From the NCBI GenBank assembly GCA_958510825.1, contig OY294046.1, positions 48,217,794 through 48,281,793 on the forward strand: a stretch of 64,000 nt of DNA, given 5' to 3'. The position numbers and the translations under genes are program-made. Origin of the DNA: Brachypterus glaber. Taxonomy: Eukaryota > Arthropoda > Insecta > Coleoptera > Kateretidae. Under the pieces are notes generated by a model, which had not been told where the DNA came from, did not search any database, and saw nothing but the letters and a program-made list of their open reading frames with translations. Shown here piece after piece: positions 23,382 to 34,500 of the stretch (its first letter is position 1; each line of letters opens with the position of its first letter).

Positions 23382-24057
23382 ACCCTTCGTTAGTCGCGTG
23401 TTTTTAGTCACGGGTTTAGTCGCGCGGTCTACATCCGTAGTTCTGGTCAGAAAATCGTACATTGTTTTACTGAGAGGAAAAGTGAAGCTTTTTTTTTACT
23501 AGTCTGTAGAATTTACGGACGACGCGATTTCGATGGTAACTTTTCTAATGTAGCTTTACAATCTTGGAGAGATTTGTAGGTGTATAAACGATATATTCTT
23601 CTTTAATCATTTTTAATCAATTTCACACAAGGTTTTTGCACAGAATCTGGAGTCAACCATCTGTTTACATAATAAACAAACAAGTTTGAAGTATGGCTGT
23701 CATCAGTCAAAGAGTGCCGGTGGTGGTTTTGCTAACTAACTTTTTTTTACGGCGTACAACAATGAACTCATTTTTTACTGTAAAAAAATAGATCACTTCT
23801 AACTAGTGTGTTCAGTTATAAGATATGAACATTTTAGTACGCTTGAAGAAAAACATTGTATTGCTGTTTTTAGTAAACCAAAAACCTTATATTAATTATT
23901 GGTTCATATTTAAAGATGTTTTGCATTTTTTTTTTTAATTATTACTGTATTAGAAGGTAATGGTCAAGGACAAAAGAAAAATTATATGCAATCTTAACGT
24001 ATATTTGACATAAGTTATGTAATGGTGTACAATCAGACCACGCGACTAATGAAGGGT
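23382..24057. mobile_element. piggyBac-like MITE just after the KLHL20 stop codon
   Basis: Inverted ends: ACCCTTCGTTAGTCGCG at the left and CGCGACTAATGAAGGGT at the right, with TTAA or TTAA-like sequence on both sides (23378-23381 and 24057-24060). The interior is unique with no transposase. It starts about 75 nt after the KLHL20 stop, so it probably forms part of the 3' UTR. Confidence 0.7.
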
Positions 24058-24127
24058 TAATTAAACAAACCGTGAAGATATATAATTATATATCTTCACG
24101 GAAGCATTATAATGCTTCGTATTTATG

Positions 24128-25290
24128 GTATACTCCTCGCAGTTACAAGTTTTGTATTGGGATGTTTATAATTATAATTTTTTTAAGTTTATAATTATAA
24201 TTTTTTTAAGTTTTTTGGTTTTTACATGGATTTTTTTTAAATTAAATTTTAAAAGTAATTTTTCGGAAAAAATTACTTTGGTAGCATTATTTTTTCTACT
24301 TTTTTTTCGATTTTTAAAAAGTTTATATCCCTAAACTTTTTTGGTTTTTCAAGGGATTTTTTTTATTTGGTAAGATTGATTCTTTTATTAAATAGTATGT
24401 TTTCCTAAAAAAAATATGCTGATCGCTCTTTACCTTCTATTTCTATTTTTCTTTTCATATATAACTTATTTGTTATTCGAATGTTCTTTTTTCAAATTTG
24501 GTACAATTCGAAGTACGATTGGTTCTTTTAATGAAAAAAATCTTTTCTGAAAAAATGACGGGGCGTAACATTTTTAAGATCCCCCACCCCCCCTCCCATT
24601 TGTTACGTAACATTTTTTTTTACAAAAAGTATAGAAATTGAAAGGAAATTTTACTTTAAGGTTTAAACCGCTTTTTAACCGGTTATTGCTTCCGTGTTTT
24701 AACCGAAAACCGGTCTGAGGTAATTTCTGCAGCCGGTTAACCGAAACCGGTTATTGCTTATGCTTTTCCATCTCTATTTTTATTTTTTGTTTAGAAGATT
24801 TAGCGCTGTGTAAAATTAAATTTGCAACGAATCTGTATCTTAGGCCTAGATATTGTTAAAAACGTGATTCAATGAACATTTTATAAGTTTATAATTTTTT
24901 AAGTGTACGTAACATTTTTAGTGATCCCCCCTCCCTCTGTAACGCGGCGTAACGTTTTCAAGACACACCACCCCCCTCCTAGAGCGTTACGTAATACCCT
25001 TAATCGGAGTTTTCCCTTTATTTTCATTTTTTTTTTAATGGTTAGCCCCCATAACTTTTTTAGACTTCAGGCCCAGACTGATTTTTCCTTAAAAAATCAA
25101 TTGATCGAATTTTTCTTACTTCGCAAAAAAAAACTTGTTAGACGAACAGACAGACATTTTTAAGTTGTTTTAAACAGTTTAGTATATAGCGCACATTGGT
25201 AATTCTTTTTTGATTGTGCACATGTGGACATTTTCATTTTTTTGTGGTTTTAAGTAAATAATAGTATAATAATTTTCTGTAAAGCTGCGA
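24128..25290. mobile_element. Foldback or composite element with CTCCTCGCAG ends
   Basis: TATACTCCTCGCAG at 24129 is inverted at about 25286 (CTGCGAGGAGTATA). The interior at 24540-25000 carries GGCGTAACATTTTTAAGA, CCCCCACCCC and an AACCGGTTATTGCTTCCGTG segment also found at 41728-42170. A microsatellite-like inverted TTCACGG pair lies just outside, at 24072-24103. Confidence 0.6.
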
Positions 25291-25328
25291 GGAGTATAAT
25301 AAGCACAACGACCGATAACTTTTACCTA

Positions 25329-25454
25329 CCCAAGTAACACAGTAGCTATAAAGTATATCTTAGCGCTCTTTCGCAACAAAATAACAGCCATATATGGCTG
25401 CAATTTTGCTGCGAAATAGCGGTAAGAGATACTTTATAGCTACTGTTACTTGGG
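25329..25454. mobile_element. Short palindromic MITE, family G, copy 1, TA-flanked
   Basis: CCCAAGTAACACAGTAGC at the left against GCTACTGTTACTTGGG at the right, with TA on each side. The inner arms carry TAGCGCTCTTTCGCA and its near-inverse. The second copy is at 52064-52187. The size and TA flanks suggest a Tc1/mariner-type MITE. Confidence 0.8.
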
Positions 25455-27340
25455 TATACAACCCTTAAAATTCAACTAATTCATACAGTAGTATTTTGAC
25501 TTTGATGCAGATCATATTTAAAAAGGTTATCAGTTAAATTGTGTTCAAAAATGTATATAATTTTAGAAATACGTATTCAATGAATATTGTTTATTAAGCA
25601 GCTCGTATATTTTTTGTTGCATGACTACATAAAAAAATTAAGTGTTTTCAATATCAAATTTTAATAGAATAGTTAATTTTTAAAGCTCCTAAATTAGGAG
25701 TTATTATCAGTTTGGGCTTAGTCCAGTGTTCAATGACTTGATCATAAATAAATTTAATTTTTAACTAAAGTCTAAAAAAAAAAGCAATTTTAATAAGAAT
25801 ATTTAATTACTGAAATGCTTTTTTTTGCAGATATTTAGTTAAAATTTGCTTTTTCTCATTCAAATACCTAATATATGGACTATTATGTGATAATAGTAAA
25901 ATTAGTAAAGAAAAAGAAAAAACATGACAAAATACCGATTTGAATTCTACATTAATACAGAGCCTGTATTAATATTATTTTAAATTTGTTGCTGTAGATA
26001 GTGTATTTTATATAACATGCAGTATGTAATTTTTTTTAATAAGACAAAGGCAATATAAGTGACAACAGTGTAACTCTGGGGTAAAATACAGTAAGTACTG
26101 GATATTTTGTTAGTTTTTTGTATTGTACTATTTATATTATTCTTATAATGCTTTATAATTAGAAAAGTTTTGTAAATTAGGTTGTTTTACTTTTCCGATA
26201 AATTTTATTCTACTAATTTTAATTTTTAGAAAAAAAATTAAAGCGGATACTGTGTTTTTGCTTTGATATGTTTTGAATTTGACAAATAAATAACCTTACT
26301 TTAAAAATTAATTCTTACCTGTCAAACTAAATCAAACTATGATGTAAAATGTACGATTTCAATGCCCACCTGGATGAATCCTATTAATGCTTTTTAAAAA
26401 TTTCGGCAGAGCTCCCGGACCGGCTCACGGCATGGCGGGGTGGGACAGGTCTACTCGGAAGCTCTTTAACGCTGCCCCTTATATTGCCTTCGACTAAGAC
26501 CCTTTGTCTAATTAAAAATTTTGCATACTGTATATGTGATTTTTGTATGTACCTAAACTAATTTTGTTGAATATTTAGACAATTTTAGCACATTAATGGC
26601 TAAGTTCTAATATGTCGTAACTCCCGTTTGTCATTTTGACATTTGTCACTTTTAAAATAAACTTTTTGCGTTGGCCAAGTTCTTATCGTTTCTTCTTTAA
26701 GTAATTATTTAAATAACTACGTATATGTTACTTTGGTACATAAAAAAGGGTCAGATTTAAAGAATTTATTAAGACACAAAAAAATATTAAAGAACGACTG
26801 TCAGAATTACAGTTACATGAGATAAGACCTGTTACAACTTTGCCATTGATAAACAGTCCTTTTTAGGACAATGCATTGTAAATTAAAATTTGAAATATTG
26901 GAGAAATAATTTTCAAAAAAAGCAAAAGTTAAGTTTAAATTTAGTTTGTGTTCAAACCTATATTTATATTCATTTCGAGAAAAAAAAAACTATTAAATTT
27001 CAGCACATGTGCACATATAAAATGTCACAATTTTGTTTTTTTCTACACACTGGTTTGAAAATTTTATGGCATCACATTTTTTCTCTGGCCATATAAATTA
27101 TTTAACGAACGTTTTTATTTGAAAACTACTTCCCCTGTTATTGTATTTATTTTTATATTTTACGAAACGCTTATTTTTAGCTTTTGGCGTATTACTTTAT
27201 ATATTATGTTTCTTAGAGAAACATGACTACTTAAGAGTAGAGCCAAGTTCAATTGTATATATTTTTGTCCGTAATTTAAAAAAAAAAACAATATTTGTTT
27301 TTATATAATAATATTATGAATAAATTTCAATAAATGTTAT
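25455..27340 (+). other. AT-rich region downstream of KLHL20; possible distal 3' UTR
   Basis: No long palindrome. A less AT-rich patch at 26360-26490 (GCTCCCGGACCGGCTCACGG, GGCGGGGTGGGACAGG) stands out from its surroundings. AATAAA signals at 27319-27324 and 27329-27334 would make a 3' UTR of about 4 kb if used by KLHL20; this is conjecture. Confidence 0.3.
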
Positions 27341-27599
27341 TCCTATTTTAAAATTCATTTAATAAATCCACTAACTAAATAATTTTGGTAAAACAAAACA
27401 GCCTTTTATAAATATTTATAAATATTTTATTAAAAGCAAAAATATACATAAAAATGGGATATAATGAAAAAAATGCCAATAAATGGTATATCACAGAAAA
27501 TAAACCAAATATTCTTAAATTACTCGTATTTCGAAAGATAAATTCTACTTGTAAAAAAATATACAGAAAAATATATTTAAAAAAAATAAAATTAAAATC

Positions 27600-27715
27600 T
27601 ATATCGATGGCCTAGCGTACAAATGTGCCAAGTACCGGATGGCCTAGTGTACAAATGTACTAAGTACCGGTAACGGTTACGGTATATTTGTAGGCTAGGC
27701 CATCGATATGTATAG
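27600..27715. repeat. GATGGCCTAG hairpin with internal duplication
   Basis: CGATGGCCTAGCGTACAAAT returns inverted as TTTGTAGGCTAGGCCATCG. The left arm unit (GGCCTAGNGTACAAATGT, then AAGTACCGG) is present twice in a row. Confidence 0.6.
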
Positions 27716-28395
27716 TATACTTAAAAATAAATAAACAAATATAATTCAAATAAATGTAATAGTTTCGTCACGGAATGTACATAAAATTACATTAAGTACA
27801 AAACCTTCCACATAATTAATAAGCTTAAAATAAAACGAAACACAAAAAATATATACAATGTTAAATCGTTGTTTAAAATAAATATAGTCTAATAGCTACA
27901 CTAATTTTCTAAAATAATGCACGTTTTCTGGCAGTTTTTTTTCTAAATCGCAATTCTTTATAATATCATTTACTAAAAGTCATTATTTCAACTGATAGTA
28001 AACGAAACCAACACTTTTTATTTTAGTATTACAGCCATATATTATATTATCAACGATAAAAGTAACAGCTGTAATAGTAAAATATAAACCAAATTTTATT
28101 ATCGTAACTATAACATACTAGTATGAAGAATAGCATACTACCCACATTTTATTACTTAACTACAACAAACAATGACGTCACACTAACTATTCATAGTAAC
28201 CACATACCCTAGGTGGTTTGCTCACATAGTAAGTATTTCTATCCTTTTCTATTATAATATAAAAAAAAAAGAAATATAATTATATTTCTGTTCACTCCAA
28301 ATCATATTTTTTCGAACAAGAGGAGGAAAAATTAGGTTGAGTTACAGCGTGGCCTTTGAATGGGACGGGTGTAGCCTTCTTGGTACATTCCAGTG

Positions 28396-28757
28396 CACCG
28401 AATCTTTTATGATGTGCCTTGTGTATTTTTGTTTTGCCATCTTCTATGATGTGCCTAGAGTATTTTTATATTAATGTATTATGTACAAGTTAAAGTGAAC
28501 CATATATTTATGGTTATTAATCGTGTGAACTGTTGAATTTTAAGTTAATAATAATGGACATTTGAAGATAATTTTTTGTGTGTTTTTAATGATAACTTTT
28601 TATATTAGCGTGGAAATTACTACAGGAGTAATTTATCAGTGATAGTGCGCAAGTCAGGATACATATCCGATTAGTACTTGCGCACTGGAAACCTCATGAT
28701 TATATAGAGAAACCCTGGTTAATTATTCGGAAGAAAAAGACCAAATAGAGAGAGAAA
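28396..28757 (+). repeat. Dispersed repeat, family A, copy 1
   Basis: About 360 bp shared in the same orientation with 41120-41494. It starts near ATGATGTGCCTTGTGTATTT, passes through GATTAGTACTTGCGCACTGG and ends in AAGAAAAAGACCAAATA plus a GA-rich tail. The copies differ at scattered bases. No terminal inverted repeat; the GA tail suggests a retroposed or satellite-linked unit. Confidence 0.8.
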
Positions 28758-29389
28758 AAAAATAGGTTAGGTATATTTTCTTTGGGTAAGCCAGACGTTA
28801 AAAATATTTGTAAGATTGTTTTGCCAGGCACTTTTTTGTACAAGAACGGATTAAACTAAAATAATTTTAAATAATCGTCACATATGATTCGTGGATAATG
28901 TACCCATAATAAATGAGTTAAATAAAAGTAAGTAATTTATAAGCTTTATGCAAAATGTTCTTGCAAAGTTTGGACAAGCCTAATTTTTTCCTTGTAGACC
29001 TCATTTTTTGTTCTTAATTTCAAATATCGCAAAATAAACAACTCAATCAACTTTTTAACCTCGAAAAAGATTTTACTTTTACCTTACCAACTATGACATC
29101 ATTTAAAAAACACTCTTCAAGCCATACTAGTATGTTATAATTAAGATAATAAAATTTGGTTATAGTGTTTGTTTCATAACCAAGAGTTTACGATCGATTG
29201 AAATAAAAGCTGTAAGAGTATAAAATTCACATTCATTAAAAAAAATAAGAAAAAAAGTCAAAAATATTTTATTGAAATGCTTTTTTTTTTAATTTTAAGA
29301 CTTACTACCCAAAACATATCACATAAATAATTTAGGATAAATCAATATTTAAAAATAGGATAAATAAAGGACACTACTGAAGATCCCTA

Positions 29390-30087
29390 TAGGGAGTGGC
29401 CTATAGGAGGATAAGCACCACCTAGTGGTAGATTGAACTGCACTTTAAACTGATTATAGTATATTCAACTTCAAGATGAAGTAGAAGTAAATAAAAGAAT
29501 CGTGCACGCGGCAGCTGGCGCGTGGTTTCATTGGTTAAAACACTCGAATGTTGCGAGAGTAGGGATGTAGAAAATTAAACAGGTCAGTACGTGAGCACTT
29601 TCGATGAAGCGTACAATGCATTGCAATGGACCGTTATATAGAAATATTTTGTTTTGAGTCCTACTCTGTCACTAAATCCGTTGTTGCCACGTGCGTTTGT
29701 TTACACTTACTTCATTTTGAAGTTGAATATACTATAGTATGCACTTAATTTGAGTTCCAGGGGATGACTTAAATTGGGTCTAAAGTTCAATGAGAACCTA
29801 TGTACTGACGACTTTTTTAATCGAAGCAGGTTGAAAATAAGTTACAATGTTAAAACCACTGACGGGTTTAGATGGATCATCATTTGAGCTTTCAAGGGAC
29901 ATAAAGCAATCTTCGGGGAACTCTTATTTTAAACACATTTTATACAATCTATATTGGCCTTACATCCCATTCATTCATTCGGAACTAAGCGTTTCCCCGC
30001 AGATTGCTTTATGTCCCTTGAAAACTCATATGATGATCCATCTAAAACCATCAGTGGTTTTAACATTGTAACTTATCTTCAACCTGT
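29390..30087 (+). mobile_element. Foldback MITE, family P, copy 2
   Basis: Starts CCCTATAGGGAGTGGCC and ends at the palindromic core CAGGTTGAAAATAAGTTACA...TTATCTTCAACCTG (29828-30087). Compared with the copy at 130-511 it carries an extra 278-bp insertion at 29457-29734. Confidence 0.8.
29457..29734. mobile_element. TA-flanked MITE nested in family P copy 2
   Basis: Inverted ends TAGTATATTCAACTTCAA and TTGAAGTTGAATATACTA, with TA on both sides (29455-29456 and 29735-29736). The matching place in the copy at 130-511 (near 455-462, reversed) lacks the insert and has a single TA. This supports a Tc1/mariner-like insertion. Confidence 0.85.
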
Positions 30088-30089
30088 GT

Positions 30090-31066
30090 TAATTACAGAG
30101 TTTGATGCACATCAGTCTGCCCTAATAGACCATGCCCATGCCCCTTACTTGTTCCGTAGAACGCGGCGGGAGTTAGTTTCGCAAAGTACTATTCTCAATG
30201 TAGGACAATAACCCATTCCCTCCCAAGAATGTATGGGTCACCCTCCAGAATACTGACTCGGCTCTAGGTTGTTTAAATATATTTGTAAATTTGCCGCAGT
30301 CACTTACTGACTAGGCTATGTTCCCTCTTGCCTCCGTTAGACATTCACTTTGTTAATGTCATTCGTGCACGTTCTCCCTAAGGCCAATGTCGGTAGTCTC
30401 CTTTCTAATTAATTACCAGATAACATAAATTTTGATTTGTGGATAGGCAAGAACACTGGTATTTTTCGAAAAAGTCCCTTAAACTAGGAACTTTCCTTGT
30501 TTTAACTTTGTTTAGAAGTAAAATTAGAGCTTACTAACAGCTACATTTACCCTATTTTTTTTAATAGCTTTTTTAGCCAACAAAAATGCAAGCTTCCCGC
30601 ATCTTCAAAATCTGCATAGTTTACTTGTAAAGACAATTAAAAAAAATCAGTTTTTTAATTTTTAATCTTTTTTCCTTAAAACATTCCATATATTTTCAAA
30701 ACAGAATCTTGCATTTTTCTTTGGTGGCTGGTTTGGCTGGTTAAAAAATCGGGGTGATTACATAATAAACCATGCTTAAAATTTGAATCTCTAATAACAT
30801 TTATAACATTTGGCTTATTTACAGAAGTGTAATTTTAAAATGATTAAATATTATTAACAATTATTCCAACAAGGGCGTGCAAAGTGGGCGGTCATTGCAT
30901 ATGAACCGCCCATATGAATCATAGAATATAACCAATGGTTACTAAAAATCTCTTCCAATTAATTGAAGTACAGAAATAGAATAAATAGGGGTAACTGCAT
31001 TGTATGTTTTATAATTTACTTATAAAAAGTAGGGAATTTTAATTTTACATCAATCTTTTACATTTT
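30090..31066. other. Intergenic region between KLHL20 and jub
   Basis: Mostly unique AT-rich sequence. Short frames at 29954-30211 arise from the preceding repeat. I see no gene. Confidence 0.3.
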
Positions 31067-31165
31067 AATATAATAATAATAAAATCTTTATTGGAAATCC
31101 AATAGGCTATTGACCGAGGTCTTTCTGCCTATGTATACAATAGGTTAAATTTAACAATTTAAATA
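31067..31165 (-). mobile_element. 5'-truncated LINE 3' tail
   Basis: On the minus strand a unique segment ends in CCAATAAAGATTTTATTATT and a short (ATT)n run, the usual 3' end of insect non-LTR retrotransposons. A similar tail is at 57347-57490. No reverse transcriptase is left. Confidence 0.55.
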
Positions 31166-31587
31166 ATTTTCTAATATATCTTACATATATGTGAAAAAAT
31201 AAATAAATAAAATTAACAATTAACATTTTAATAATTTTTTGTAAATTGTTATTTACAAATTTTAACTATAGTTAAAAACGGGATAAAAGTTTAAAATAGT
31301 GTAATAATATAATAACTTTAAAATTAAAAGACGTTATTGCCCAACTTAAAGCGTAGTTACCCCACCTCACCCTAGTTAAAGTCTGATAAATAAGTCCAAT
31401 GTTTTATCTACAATAATGGATCAAATGCGAATACATCCAATTTAATTTAATTTTACTGTCTGTGGATTTTTAAATGTGATTGGTCTTTCACTAACGCCAT
31501 TACCCGATGGCATATGCCTTAACAATTAAAACTGGAAAAATTCACCTTAAAAGATGTAAACTTGACCTAAAAATGGTGGTAAAACGT

Positions 31588-34500
31588 TTAGCCAGTGTAC
31601 TGATAGGATGCGGCAACGGGGTGCATTTGCCGGGGGGTATGTTGGATCCGCTGGATGTGACAACCACGACACATGAGCCGTCCGTCGAGGGGGTAGCAGC
31701 GCTTGTCTGGCTCGTCCGTCAACTGCATGCCGCACTCCTCGCACACGTAGCAATCCACGTGGAAGTCTTTGTCCATCGAGACCACGCGCACTGTCTCTTC
31801 GGTGCCTTCAACTGGAGTTATGCCTGGAAAAATGCCATGTATTTATTTACTGAATTTCGAAATTCTTCTATAATATATAAGGTTCTAAAAGGACTTTTAC
31901 ATGCAGGTTTGTCGGATCCGCCGTTTGGATGGTTTGGACGGATTACACAAAGCCACCAAACGCTGAAATTTGGTTCACGGTTTGTTTTGAAATGTAATTC
32001 TTCTATAATATATAAGGTTCTAAAAGGACTTTTACATGCAGGTTTGTCGGATCCGCCGTTTGGATGGTTTGGACGGAATGCACAAAGCGACCAAACGCTG
32101 AAGTTTGGTTCACGGTTTGTTTTGAAATGTAATTCTTCTATAATATATAAGGTTCTAAAAGGACTTTTACATGCAGGTTTGTCCGATCCGCCGTTTGGAT
32201 GGTTTGGACGGTATGCACAAAGCGACCAAACGCTGAAGTTTGGTTCACGGTTTGTTTTGAAATGTAATTTTTTATACGTAAAAACCAAACCTAGTTACTT
32301 TCATTCGCAACGCTCAGAATAAAATCCATTCAATGGATAAAAGAGAGTTGGCCCTTGTGATTAATCTGTTTCAGCAAGAAAATCATATTTTCCTTTGTTT
32401 TCCATTTTCCACCAAATGCTAAACCTTTTGAGGTTAAAACATTATTATGGCGCGCTTTTAAACCACTTCAATTTTGTTCATTTGATCTATGTACATCGAC
32501 GAATGAAAAGTTTGGACGGAATGAATTGTGTAAGCGAGAAAACGGCAAAACTGTTCAAACCATTTAATCCGGTGGCAAAAGTTTTTTTTACGAATACAAT
32601 AAAATAATTATTATATTTTGACTTTTTGAAAAAAGGAACAATTGTAAAACACACTTCCAAATCTCAATGAGGCCTGTTTCCATGAGCTGGGAAAAAGTGA
32701 ACTAATTTCTACTAGAATTTCTTTGCAAAAGCCTTATTACTTAAAACAAAATGTTATTTTTAAAATCAAACTCTGATCCATAGTTTTTCCTTACCTTTTC
32801 CACATGAAGCACATTTGGGAGCAAACATCCTATGGTAATCGTTAACGCAGTATATTTTATTATCAACGTCGACAGTGAAAGGAACGCCATCCAGGCATTC
32901 ATTGCAAACGCAGCATCTGAAGCATCCTGGGTGGTAGGATTTACCCATTGCTTGTAAAATCTAAAAAAAATCCAAAAACAAATTACAGAAAAAAACGCAA
33001 AATAGTTTTGTCAGTAGCGAAATAAACCCCGCGTCCTAAAACAGCGCAATAAAATTGCGCAAAATACATTTTTTCGCATGACATAAACTGCGCAATTTAA
33101 GTTAGCGCAGTCAACAACTTCGTGGTATTAAACCTCGCAAAGCAAATTCGGCGTCTTTTCAGTAAAATTTGTATCAGAGATAAAAAGCCATGTTTTTTAT
33201 AAATTGATAATAGGGATCGACCGATACGATATCGGCAATATCGGCGATATCGTCAAAAATTCGCTATATCGGTTATCGGCTGATATAAAAGTCCATATCG
33301 GCAAATGGTAATTAATAAGTAGAACAGAAAATAATTAAAGAATAAAGTAAATCTTTTTAATTTTTACCAACGTTTCGTTCTTTATAAAAAAGATTTACTT
33401 TATTCTTTAATTATTTTCTGTTCTAATAAAACAAGAAAAAAATATAACATACATTTATAGAACAAGAACAACAAGAAATTATTAATAAGTAGGTACATAA
33501 TATGTATAATATAATTATATTACATTAATATACTTATAATATACTTATTATACTTATAATATACTTATTATACTTATTATAGATATTATGTACTAATTGT
33601 GCAGTCCGAAAGTCACCCCCCCCCTCTTAAGTTTTGACCGACTTTTGATATTGTCTTCAAATTTGGAACAATCAATAAGACAACTATCTTTTGGCAAATA
33701 TTTGATATTTTTAGCTTTTAAAATGTGGTCAGGGGGGCATAGGAGGGATTTATTTAAATGGGAAGGGAGGTCGTGTGATACATCACCTCATATTTATTTT
33801 TTGAACATTTTTAAAATTTTTTTTTTTGCTAAAAAATACAATTTTTTAAAGATTTTTTTGTAAAATTTTATTTATATTATTTAAAATTGATATAATTATA
33901 TGCATTGATTGATTTTTTTAAAGAAATTCCCATTTTCAACCCTATATAAACCCTCAAAAAATAAATAAATATATGTTGTCAAATTGAAAATTTTATAATC
34001 TTTAAATTGATTTACCACACGATCCCGTTTTAATTAAAAAAATGCCCCTTATACTCCCATGCCCACATTTTAAAAGCTGAAAATATCAAATATATCCAAA
34101 AAGATAGTGCGAGTTGTTTTATTGAAATGCTTTAACCTCTTCAGGGACGAATTTTTTGTTTAAATTAATTTAGTAGCAAAAATTAAAAATGATTTTTATT
34201 GTCAAAACAAGTAAACAACTGAAGATATGCGGATCTTGGCCATTGGATGTCGCTTGTGATTGGAAACATAGCAAATGGCAACACCTATAGACACTGAGCC
34301 ATAAGGAATTCGGTGAATTTCATTTTGCCGAATTTATTTTTAAACGTACACATAAAAGTCCCTGAAGAGGTTAAACGTGAAACAGATATCTCCACTCGTT
34401 CAAAAATTAAGGGGGTGATTTTTGGACCGCTCTGTATATTATATTGCCTGGTCTTAATAAATATATTTTAATAAGGACAGAAATATTTAATTTTAAACAA

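Noticed and set aside
31818..32288. 156-codon minus-strand open frame before the last jub exon
   Set aside because: Made of the same minisatellite; it is not in frame with the LIM3 exon and stops at 31818.
31507..32322. 271-codon plus-strand open frame
   Set aside because: It runs antisense through the last jub exon and then through the 135-bp minisatellite. Its openness follows from the repeat length and the overlap; no homology or splice support.
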